From assembly GCA_900554985.1 (NCBI GenBank), contig USJQ01000047.1:1-7678 (forward strand): a stretch of 7,678 bases of DNA, in the 5' to 3' direction. Shown here in pieces: positions 1 through 5,620 of this stretch. Source of the stretch: an uncultured Collinsella sp. Lineage in GTDB: Bacteria > Actinomycetota > Coriobacteriia > Coriobacteriales > Coriobacteriaceae. Under the pieces are notes generated by a model. It was not told where the DNA came from and did not search any database. It saw nothing but the letters and a program-made list of their open reading frames with translations. A program made the translations under genes and the position numbers. Numbering within the stretch: the first letter of the stretch is position 1; the number at the start of each line of letters is the position of its first letter.

Positions 1-291
1 GAGCGCACAGCATTTGCATTGCTATCAAGTCGCGTCGCCGCCGTTCTGGTCCCTGGCCCGGCGCAGGGCGAACTTGCCATCCAATGCCAAGCGCACAGCT
101 GCTCGCTCAATCAGGCTGCCGTAATCGCAACCAGCCAACGCGGTCTGCCCCTTCTCCTGGAAGCCGGTACCGCGCTCACCCTTCGCGGCGCCGGATACGA
201 AAACGAGGCCGCCGCCGACATGGTCTTTAAACCACGATCGAGCGGCGGCCTCGCAGCAGCCATTGAATATGCGTGCAGGCTCGTTGCCTAA
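1..291 (+). CDS. Cof-like HAD-superfamily protein, C-terminal fragment, probably non-catalytic
   Basis: The frame is open from base 1 and stops with TAA at 289-291, so only the last 96 residues of a longer protein are present and the true start lies outside. I aligned it by eye with the C-terminal half of Cof-type HAD-IIB sugar-phosphate phosphatases. There, a P-x-G-x-x-K-G motif is followed by an Asp-rich GDxxND loop, an AG turn, and a tail of the form 'AD-hydrophobic-(8)-GG-hydrophobic-A-x-A-I'. The counterparts here are PGPAQGELAI (18-27), ATSQRGLPLLLEAG (43-56), and AAADMVF (70-76) followed by GGLAAAI (82-88). Motif III Lys is replaced by Gln22, and both Asp of motif IV are absent (TSQRG, 44-48), so as read this domain should not hydrolyse phosphate esters. 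The N-terminal DxD is outside the window. The family call is tentative. PGPAQGELAI also resembles part of porphobilinogen deaminase, but the rest does not. The gene converges on the DUF1648 gene with a 9-bp gap and no visible terminator. Confidence 0.5.
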   Translation, partial: ERTAFALLSSRVAAVLVPGPAQGELAIQCQAHSCSLNQAAVIATSQRGLPLLLEAGTALTLRGAGYENEAAADMVFKPRSSGGLAAAIEYACRLVA

Positions 292-300
292 AAGGACAAG

Positions 301-684
301 CTAGAAACCAAAGCCAAAGCCTGTTCCGGTAATAGCCGAGTACATAAAGTAAACGTTAATCACGTTGAGGAACACACCCGTGATGCAGCCGTTTCGCAGG
401 TAGCGCTCGCACACGATGCGCGCCATGGCGGCGGAGTCATCATTGTTTTTAGCCTGACGTCCTGCCGTAAAGTACGTCGCCACGCCCAGCAGCAGGTTGA
501 GCACCGGCAGTGCCAGCAGCTCGTAGCTCTTGCCCCAGCGCGTCACCTCACCGGCCGCGTTAAACTTCGTTGCCACCTCGGGACCAATGTTGGGGATAAC
601 ACACGCTGCAACCACCAGCGGAATCACCGCAAGTACGAGCAACGCAATACCCATGTAGCCAGCTTTTTTGCCATATTTAAACAT
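301..684 (-). CDS. Small DUF1648/SdpI-like integral membrane protein
   Basis: This 127-residue protein has three predicted membrane segments, at about 10-31, 54-74 and 99-119. The loop after the first holds the signature of DUF1648 (SdpI/YhfL-like proteins): I-P-N-I-G followed by KFNAAGEVTRWG (40-51), matching the family pattern 'P-x-H-F-N-x-x-G-x-x-D/R-x-W-G'. The usual His before Phe is Lys here. Known relatives include the SdpI immunity and signalling protein of Bacillus, but most members have no assigned function and I do not infer one. It ends in an unusual GTGFGFGF tail. The ATG start at 684-682 is supported by AAGGA about eight bases upstream, which overlaps the TAA of ychF. The gap to ychF is 11 bp, so cotranscription and possibly translational coupling are likely. 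Functional relation to YchF is unproven. Confidence 0.75.
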   Translation of the reverse strand: MFKYGKKAGYMGIALLVLAVIPLVVAACVIPNIGPEVATKFNAAGEVTRWGKSYELLALPVLNLLLGVATYFTAGRQAKNNDDSAAMARIVCERYLRNGCITGVFLNVINVYFMYSAITGTGFGFGF

Positions 685-695
685 ATGCGTCGTCC

Positions 696-1739
696 TTACA
701 CGTTAAAGCGGAAGTGCACGACGTCGCCATCGGCCATGACATAGTCCTTGCCCTCAATACGCAGCTTGCCGGCAGCCTTGGCGCCCTGCTCGCCACCAAG
801 CTCGATGTAGTCGTCGTAGCCAATGACCTCGGCCTTAATAAAGCCGCGCTCAAAGTCGGTGTGAATGACGCCGGCGGCCTGCGGGGCGGTCGCGCCCTGG
901 CGCACCGTCCAGGCCTTGACCTCCATCTCGCCGGCCGTAAAGAACGACTGCAGGCCGAGCAGCTTGTAAGCGGCCTGCGCGAGCACGTCCAGACCAGGCT
1001 GCTCCAGGCCCAAGCTCTCCAGGTAGTCGGCCGCATCCTCGGGATCGAGCTCGGAAAGCTCGGCCTCGATCTTGGCGCAGATGGGCAACGGCTTGACACC
1101 GTCGATGGGCGCCAGGCCCTCGTTGAGCATGTCCTCGTCTACGTTGGCCACATACAGGATGGGCTTCATGGTGAGCAAGAACAGGCCCTTGGCAGCGGCG
1201 CGCTCCTCGTCGGTCATCTCCATGGATGCGGCGCGCTTGCCCTCGTTGAGCCAGGCAAGCAGACGCTTGGCCACCTCGAACTTGGGCATGAGCTCCTTGT
1301 CGCGCTTGGCCTCCTTCTCGAGCTTGGGCAGCTGCTTCTCGAGCGTGCCCATGTCGGCCAGGATGAGCTCGACGAACTCGCCGGTACGGCCCACTTCGCG
1401 CATAACGTTGGGATCCTTAAAGTAGCGAACGACCTCGCAGATGGCGTCGGTCTCGCGGATGTTTGCCAAGAACTGGTTACCCAGACCCTCGCCCTCGTTA
1501 GCGCCCTTCACCAAACCTGCGATGTCGACAAACTCAACCGTAGCCGGCACAATGCGGCCCGGGTTGACGATGTCGGCGAGCTTTTGCAGGCGGCTATCGG
1601 GCACATCGACGATACCCACGTTGGGGTCGATCGTGGCGAACGGGTAGTTGGCGGCAAGGCCGGTCTTTTTGGTAAGCGCGGTGAACAGCGTCGACTTGCC
1701 CACGTTGGGCAGGCCCACGATACCGATGGAAAGGGACAC
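696..1739 (-). CDS. ychF: Redox-regulated Obg-family ATPase YchF/Ola1, variant form
   Basis: This is a TRAFAC-class P-loop NTPase of the universally conserved YchF/Ola1 family, cytosolic and ribosome-associated in studied members. It has G1 GLPNVGKS (9-16), G3 DIAG (72-75) followed by LVKGA, and G4 NVDE (199-202), the non-canonical G4 that makes YchF prefer ATP to GTP. A helical insert follows at about 130-185. The C-terminal TGS domain contains TAPQAAG (284-290), [13 protein letters not shown] (293-305) and the closing [11 protein letters not shown] (337-347). The start is GTG at 1739-1737, giving 347 residues, because AAAAGGAG lies five bases upstream and the next residues match the family N-terminus; a longer reading to 1826 adds 29 unrelated residues. 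E. coli YchF has 363 residues. Compared from memory with E. coli, position 114 is Arg instead of the catalytic His, and the following loop is about seven residues shorter; a second gap of about eight follows G4. The DUF1648 gene follows after 11 bp. Confidence 0.95.
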   Translation of the reverse strand: MSLSIGIVGLPNVGKSTLFTALTKKTGLAANYPFATIDPNVGIVDVPDSRLQKLADIVNPGRIVPATVEFVDIAGLVKGANEGEGLGNQFLANIRETDAICEVVRYFKDPNVMREVGRTGEFVELILADMGTLEKQLPKLEKEAKRDKELMPKFEVAKRLLAWLNEGKRAASMEMTDEERAAAKGLFLLTMKPILYVANVDEDMLNEGLAPIDGVKPLPICAKIEAELSELDPEDAADYLESLGLEQPGLDVLAQAAYKLLGLQSFFTAGEMEVKAWTVRQGATAPQAAGVIHTDFERGFIKAEVIGYDDYIELGGEQGAKAAGKLRIEGKDYVMADGDVVHFRFNV

Positions 1740-1744
1740 GACAG

Positions 1745-1752
1745 CTCCTTTT
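1745..1752 (-). promoter_or_regulatory. Ribosome binding site fixing the GTG start of ychF
   Basis: The minus strand reads AAAAGGAG, then CTGTC, then GTG. This strong Shine-Dalgarno at ideal spacing selects the GTG at 1739-1737 over an in-frame ATG at 1826-1824. Confidence 0.85.
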
Positions 1753-1776
1753 GATACAGGTACTTCAAACTGCATA

Positions 1777-1782
1777 AGTATA
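1777..1782 (-). promoter_or_regulatory. Possible -10 element for ychF
   Basis: The minus strand reads TATACT here (5 of 6 matches to TATAAT), 37 bases before the ychF GTG. No good -35 is visible at 16-18 bp, where the DNA is occupied by the GC-rich hairpin at 1785-1824. Transcription from the upstream ferredoxin gene could serve ychF instead. Confidence 0.3.
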
Positions 1783-1784
1783 GC

Positions 1785-1824
1785 GCCGCCGCAGCATCCG
1801 GGCGAATCCGGACACCGCGGCGGC
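1785..1824 (-). terminator. GC-rich hairpin without U-tract, after the ferredoxin gene
   Basis: Two 17-base arms (1785-1801 and 1808-1824) surround a 6-base loop. In the minus-strand RNA all 17 positions can pair, 14 as Watson-Crick and three as G-U wobbles; in plus-strand RNA the same three become A-C mismatches. It starts 29 bases after the ferredoxin stop codon and lies upstream of ychF. There is no run of U after it, so it is not a classical intrinsic terminator. It may stabilise a 3' end, terminate weakly, or structure the ychF leader. Confidence 0.5.
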
Positions 1825-1853
1825 ACGAATGAAGCAGAGATTGGGGTCGCCGA

Positions 1854-3107
1854 CTAGCCTGCGAGCTTTTCCACCTGGTCGAGCACCTTGTTGAGCTTTT
1901 CCTTTGCCTCGGCCTTGACCTTCTGGGCTTCTTCGTGGGCCTTAGCCTTCTGGGCGGCCTTTTCCTCGGCTTCGGGATCGACGACGACCAGATTGGACGC
2001 GTCGTGCTCAACCAACTTGAGCGCATGCTCGGGGCACACCTTGACGCAGGCACCACAGCCCAAGCAATACGTGGATTCCAGTGCAAAGCGGCCGCTTCCC
2101 ACCAGATCGCAGGCAAACGTGGGACACACGTTGACGCACTCGCCACACGACGTGCACTTGTCAAAATCGCACTCCGGCGTGCTCACCTGCATGTTCTGGG
2201 CAAGCTCGGGGTGGTTTTGCAGCGTCGAGAGCACCAGCTGCCGCCCGTGCGTAAGCGTACGGCGACGCTTGGTCGTCGTGGTGCCGCACATGGTGTTGAG
2301 CGTGCGCTCGAGCTGGGTAATCTGGTGGCGGTGGGCTTTGAGCTTCTGCGTCACCGAGGCCAGCGCCGCCGTTGCCGGGTTGAGCTTGGTCACGGTAAGG
2401 CCCGTGGTGCGGGCGATCTTTTCCATGTACTCCTTGCGCTCGTACTCACGGCGCTTATGGCATTTGAGGCTCTTGGGATCGACCTCCAGACCCATGCCCG
2501 TGCCTGCCCACTCCTCGGCGGTAGCAATGGCCTCGCCCAGGATGTCCTCGCCACCGGTGTTACGGCACTTATCGCACACGCCCAACGGCAGGTACACACT
2601 CACGTTAGGATAGTCGGCCAGTACCGAGAACCAGGTCTCGGCTGTAATATCGCCCACGCAGGCAACGACGACCTCGTTTTCGCGCGGCATGCGCTTAAGG
2701 GCGCGCGTGCAGGTGACGTAGGCGGTCTCGTGGCTCGTAGCAGCAGAGACGATATCGTCATACAGATTTTTGGGCGCCAGGCGCGGCGAGATGATCGCCT
2801 CGGTCGGACAGGCGGCGGCGCACAGGCCGCACTTGCGACAGGAGTCGAGGATCTCGATGGCGTCTTCCTCGACCTCGATAGCGTTGACCGGGCACACGTC
2901 CATGCACGCGGTGCAACCGCTCTTTTCGTTTTTGCAGGTCAGGCACGGAATGGTGTTGCCGCGCGGGCGCTCCTTATAGTCGGCAGGATTCCACTGCGGC
3001 GCCGACGGATCGAGTGCATCGGTCACACCGCCAAGCGGGTTTTTAAGAAAGGCGAAACCCTTGCTGATCTCGATTATGTCATCAAATAGATCGTGTTCCT
3101 GCGCCAT
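1854..3107 (-). CDS. Multi-[4Fe-4S] ferredoxin-like protein with cysteine-rich middle domain
   Basis: This 417-residue, apparently soluble electron-transfer protein has two ferredoxin modules. The N-terminal module has C55-x2-C58-x6-C65-x2-C68-x3-C72-P, then a standard C90-x2-C93-x2-C96-x3-C100-P. The C-terminal module has two standard motifs: C318-x2-C321-x2-C324-x3-C328-P and C348-x2-C351-x2-C354-x3-C358-P. This predicts up to four [4Fe-4S] clusters. Between them, at about 125-220, is a domain with C133, C150, C178 and C181 (C-D-K-C). Its layout resembles the MvhD/FlpD-type (methyl-viologen-reducing hydrogenase delta) fold, but I cannot prove that. A basic helical stretch (about 250-300) and a charged, probably coiled-coil tail rich in Lys, Glu and Ala (377-417) complete it. 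The ATG at 3107-3105 has AGGGAGGGG upstream; an in-frame start ten codons earlier has none. No partner oxidoreductase is adjacent, so its electron donor and acceptor are unknown. ychF lies 114 bp downstream. Confidence 0.85.
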   Translation of the reverse strand: MAQEHDLFDDIIEISKGFAFLKNPLGGVTDALDPSAPQWNPADYKERPRGNTIPCLTCKNEKSGCTACMDVCPVNAIEVEEDAIEILDSCRKCGLCAAACPTEAIISPRLAPKNLYDDIVSAATSHETAYVTCTRALKRMPRENEVVVACVGDITAETWFSVLADYPNVSVYLPLGVCDKCRNTGGEDILGEAIATAEEWAGTGMGLEVDPKSLKCHKRREYERKEYMEKIARTTGLTVTKLNPATAALASVTQKLKAHRHQITQLERTLNTMCGTTTTKRRRTLTHGRQLVLSTLQNHPELAQNMQVSTPECDFDKCTSCGECVNVCPTFACDLVGSGRFALESTYCLGCGACVKVCPEHALKLVEHDASNLVVVDPEAEEKAAQKAKAHEEAQKVKAEAKEKLNKVLDQVEKLAG

Positions 3108-3113
3108 GCGCGG

Positions 3114-3122
3114 CCCCTCCCT
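3114..3122 (-). promoter_or_regulatory. Ribosome binding site for the ferredoxin-like gene
   Basis: The minus strand reads AGGGAGGGG, with the GGAGG core about eight bases before the ATG at 3107. It decides for this start over the in-frame ATG at 3137. Confidence 0.75.
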
Positions 3123-3147
3123 GAGCAGTGCAAACAAGCAAGAGATA

Positions 3148-3178
3148 ATGATACGCTATGAGCCCACGCCTCGGGCAA
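3148..3178 (-). promoter_or_regulatory. Weak candidate promoter of the ferredoxin-like gene
   Basis: On the minus strand TTGCCC (3178-3173) and TATCAT (3153-3148) are separated by 19 bp, longer than the optimal 17. The -10 matches five of six consensus bases. The 151-bp gap between this gene and the upstream gldA paralog (3108-3258) otherwise shows no terminator or repeat. Confidence 0.3.
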
Positions 3179-3258
3179 ATTACACGCGGAGCACCTTTGA
3201 GGCAAATAACCCATGGCCTATCGCAGCCTCGATTGCACAAGGTCGATCAAGCGCCAAG

Positions 3259-4326
3259 CTATGCCTCCCGCATGAGCTGCACGAGCTTTTGTTTGGTCGC
3301 CTTGGCCTGCTCGTTGGCCATATTGCGTTCGTTTCTAAAGGCCGCATCCGCAACGCTCATCAGATCGGCATCGGAAATCTCGCCAAGGCCCAGCTCCTCG
3401 AGCGTCGTCGGCAGACCGACGCGCTGGCAAAACTCGAGCACTTGTTCAAGCTCGGGAGCACGCTCCAAACGAAGCTGAACCACCAGGCCAAATGCCACGG
3501 CCTCACCATGCATGGCCTTGCACTCGGGCAGAATCGTCAGACCGTTGGCGATGGCATGAGCCAACGCCAAACCACCGCTCTCAAAGCCGACACCCGAAAG
3601 CAGAATATTGCACTCGATCAGGCGCTCAACCGCCGGCGTTATTCGACCCTTCTTGAGGTCACGCTTAGCGGCGATGCCACATTCCATAAGCGTGTCGTAG
3701 CAGGCACGTGCCGCGACCAGTGCCAAGTGCCCCGGCGCGCCACCGTGCTCGTTCGCACCTCTCGCCGCGGCGCACGAACGCGCCTCGAAGTACGTTGCCA
3801 GCGCATCGCCCATACCAGCGACCGTCATACGCAGTGGGGCCGCCGCGACCACGTTGGTATCGACCACGACCAGGTCTGGATTCTTCTCGAGCATCAGATA
3901 GCGATCGAACGACCCGTCCTCGTGATACAACACCGAAATCGCGCTGCACGGACCATCCATTGAGGCCGCCGTGGGGCATACACACAACGGCAGCTCAGCA
4001 TAAAACGCAACGGCCTTTGCGATATCGAGCATCTTGCCGCCGCCAATGCCCACCACCATGTCGCAATACTCGGCCCGGGCTTCCTTGGCCATTTCAACAA
4101 CGGCATCTTCCGTACACGGACCGTTGTAAATCTTAAAGAACGGCTCGCTCAGATCTTCATTCAGAAATCCATCGACGATCTGCCTGCACAGCCGATCCTC
4201 GGTGCCCTGGTCAAACAAGACATAGGCAGCGCAGCCCAACCATGACAAATACCTGCCCTGACGCGAGAGCTCGCCTGGTCCCTGAACATATCGTCCGGGA
4301 CCGCCATATACCATGGGAAGCGCCAT
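3259..4326 (-). CDS. Glycerol dehydrogenase-family protein, divergent paralog
   Basis: This 355-residue member of the GldA branch of metal-dependent (group III) dehydrogenases has a Rossmann-like NAD domain with GIGGGKMLDIAKA (93-105). PTAASMDGPCSA (118-129) is the variant form of the usual PTIASTDAPCSA. The metal-site residues expected from Bacillus glycerol dehydrogenase are present: Asp174 (GMGDALATYFEA), His257 (LALAHAI) and His273 (MHGEAVAFG). The fold and catalytic metal site therefore look intact, and NAD-linked oxidation of glycerol or another small polyol is likely. Substrate is uncertain because the A-to-M and A-to-G changes lie in the active-site loop, and the C-terminus (331-355) lacks the usual 'A-I-L-x-A-D-x-L-G' ending of the neighbouring paralog. 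The ATG at 4326-4324 is preceded by AAAGGG at a longish spacing of about 11 bases. It lies 113 bp downstream of the canonical gldA, beyond that gene's terminator and a palindrome. No dihydroxyacetone kinase is adjacent. Confidence 0.85.
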   Translation of the reverse strand: MALPMVYGGPGRYVQGPGELSRQGRYLSWLGCAAYVLFDQGTEDRLCRQIVDGFLNEDLSEPFFKIYNGPCTEDAVVEMAKEARAEYCDMVVGIGGGKMLDIAKAVAFYAELPLCVCPTAASMDGPCSAISVLYHEDGSFDRYLMLEKNPDLVVVDTNVVAAAPLRMTVAGMGDALATYFEARSCAAARGANEHGGAPGHLALVAARACYDTLMECGIAAKRDLKKGRITPAVERLIECNILLSGVGFESGGLALAHAIANGLTILPECKAMHGEAVAFGLVVQLRLERAPELEQVLEFCQRVGLPTTLEELGLGEISDADLMSVADAAFRNERNMANEQAKATKQKLVQLMREA

Positions 4327-4356
4327 ACGAGAATCCGCCCTTTCATCAACAACAAT

Positions 4357-4387
4357 TGGTGCAAAGTAACCTGACCCCTTTGCACCA
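4357..4387. repeat. 31-bp inverted repeat upstream of the second gldA
   Basis: Perfect 10-bp arms, TGGTGCAAAG (4357-4366) and CTTTGCACCA (4378-4387), flank an 11-base spacer. It lies 31 bases before the ATG of the second gldA and just beyond the terminator of the first. It could be a repressor or activator site, a leader hairpin, or a dispersed palindromic repeat; no U-run follows it. The arm GGTGCAAAG recurs at 7238-7246. Confidence 0.7.
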
Positions 4388-4390
4388 TAG

Positions 4391-4427
4391 CAAAAAGGGG
4401 CAAAGCCATCTGTCGGCTTTGCCCCTT
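4391..4427 (-). terminator. Intrinsic terminator of the canonical gldA
   Basis: Perfect 13-bp arms (4395-4407 and 4415-4427) with a 7-base loop begin 13 bases after the gldA stop. On the minus strand the stem is followed by TTTTTG. The loop and stem are a textbook rho-independent terminator; the plus side lacks a comparable U-run. Confidence 0.9.
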
Positions 4428-4439
4428 CCTTACCTTAGT

Positions 4440-5540
4440 TTACTCATCCATAAGGTAGTAGTGACCCAGTGCGTCGGCACCCAGGATGGCGTTGGCGACC
4501 ATCTCAGGCGTCACCTCAAACGGCATGTTGCACATGGTGTCATCGGGCGCGCACGCAGCCTCGGCAACAATCATGGCCTTCTCGCGCGTAACCTCGGCAA
4601 CGCCAAGCTCCTTCATCGTGACCGGCCGGCCCAGCTCAATGCAGAAGCCCAAGACTTCCTCGAGTTTCTCAGTCGGGGCATCCTCGAGTACCAGCTGGAC
4701 GATGGTGCCAAAGGCGACCTTCTCGCCGTGATACATGCCGTGGCACTCGGGCAGCATCGTCAGGCCATTGTGGATGGCATGAGCAGCAGCAAGGCCCGAG
4801 CTCTCAAAGCCAATGCCCGAAAGCAGCGTATTGGCCTCGATGATATGCTCGACGGCAGGCGTGAGCGCACCCTTCTCCAGCGCGACCTTGGCCTTGACGC
4901 CATCGGCCATAAGCGTCTCGTAGCAGAGCTTGGCGAGCGCCAGACCGGCCATGCCGCCTTTGCCGCCGGCGCAGGTGCCGCCGTCGGCATCGTGCGTCGC
5001 CTGGGCCTCAAAGTAGGTTGCGAGCGCATCGCCCATACCTGCCACCGTCAGGCGCACCGGGCTCGCCGCGATAACCGTCGTATCCATAAGAACGATATTG
5101 GGGTTCGCCTTAAGGAACAGGTACTTATCGAACTGGCCGTCATCGGTATAGAGCACGGAGAGCGCCGAGCACGGGGCATCGGTCGAAGCGATGGTGGGGC
5201 AAATGATGACCGGGGACTCCAGGTAGTAGGCGACGGCCTTGGCGGTGTCGAGGATCTTGCCGCCACCGACGCCGACGATGATGTCGCAGCCGTTGTCGCG
5301 CGCGAGCGCAACCAGGCGGTCGACCTCGCCCTTGGAGCACTCGCCGTTAAAGTCCTCAAATAGCAGCTCGGCCTGGGCCTCGGCAAAACCGCCCTCGATC
5401 TTGGCACCGACGCGCTTCTTGCCCGAAGGCGTCACGATGACGAGGGCCTTAGCGCCGAGCGGCTCGACATAGGAGCCGAGCTTGGCGAGCTCGTCCGGAC
5501 CCTGGATGTACTTGCTGGGGCTATTGAAAATTGCAGCCAT
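4440..5540 (-). CDS. gldA: NAD-dependent glycerol dehydrogenase
   Basis: This 366-residue protein matches the usual length of GldA, which oxidises glycerol to dihydroxyacetone with NAD+ (reversibly) in the cytosol using Zn2+. It begins with the typical N-terminus FNSPSKYIQGPDELAKLGSY (5-24). The NAD-binding GVGGGKILDTAKA follows (90-102), then PTIASTDAPCSALSVLY (115-131). The expected metal ligands are Asp171 (GMGDALATYFEA), His254 (LAAAHAIHNG) and His271 (YHGEKVAFG). The family C-terminal ending AILGADALG is present (351-359). A Gly-rich loop at about 183-198 seems longer than usual. The ATG at 5540-5538 is fixed by homology; its Shine-Dalgarno is weak (AATGGGAT). The alcohol dehydrogenase terminator ends only about 20 bases upstream, leaving very little room for a separate promoter, so read-through or a promoter hidden in the terminator seems required. 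An intrinsic terminator follows. Confidence 0.93.
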   Translation of the reverse strand: MAAIFNSPSKYIQGPDELAKLGSYVEPLGAKALVIVTPSGKKRVGAKIEGGFAEAQAELLFEDFNGECSKGEVDRLVALARDNGCDIIVGVGGGKILDTAKAVAYYLESPVIICPTIASTDAPCSALSVLYTDDGQFDKYLFLKANPNIVLMDTTVIAASPVRLTVAGMGDALATYFEAQATHDADGGTCAGGKGGMAGLALAKLCYETLMADGVKAKVALEKGALTPAVEHIIEANTLLSGIGFESSGLAAAHAIHNGLTMLPECHGMYHGEKVAFGTIVQLVLEDAPTEKLEEVLGFCIELGRPVTMKELGVAEVTREKAMIVAEAACAPDDTMCNMPFEVTPEMVANAILGADALGHYYLMDE

Positions 5541-5560
5541 AACTATCCCATTCTCTAATA

Positions 5561-5598
5561 ATAAAAAAGGGGCTCCGTACGAATACGTGCGGAGCCCC
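5561..5598 (-). terminator. Intrinsic terminator of the iron alcohol dehydrogenase
   Basis: Arms of 13 bp (5569-5581 and 5586-5598) with a 4-base loop AATA are paired except for one position (C-A in minus-strand RNA, U-G wobble in plus-strand RNA). On the minus strand the stem is followed by TTTTTTAT. It starts 22 bases after the stop of the alcohol dehydrogenase and lies directly before gldA. Confidence 0.9.
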
Positions 5599-5620
5599 TC
5601 GTTACGACAACAAGAGTCGA

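Noticed and set aside
46..81. Porphobilinogen deaminase (HemC) fragment
   Set aside because: PGPAQGELAI resembles its 'P-x-x-G-Q-G-x-L-A-I' motif, but the rest of the fragment lacks the following Arg/Cys features and fits a HAD tail better.
291..301. Bidirectional terminator between the two convergent genes at the left
   Set aside because: Only a 4-bp stem (AGGC/GCCT) lies nearby, inside the first gene, and no adequate hairpin with a U-run is visible on either strand.
714..1754. Long plus-strand open frame antisense to ychF
   Set aside because: It is the mirror of a clear YchF gene in high-GC DNA, with low-complexity Leu/Gly/His-rich translation and no family resemblance.
1935..3089. Long plus-strand open frame antisense to the ferredoxin-like gene
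   Set aside because: The opposite strand has four ferredoxin motifs and a good ribosome binding site; this frame has an Arg/Ala/Gly-rich translation typical of shadow frames.
4242..5363. Long plus-strand open frame antisense to gldA
   Set aside because: It runs across the terminator and into both gldA genes on the other strand, and its translation resembles no family.
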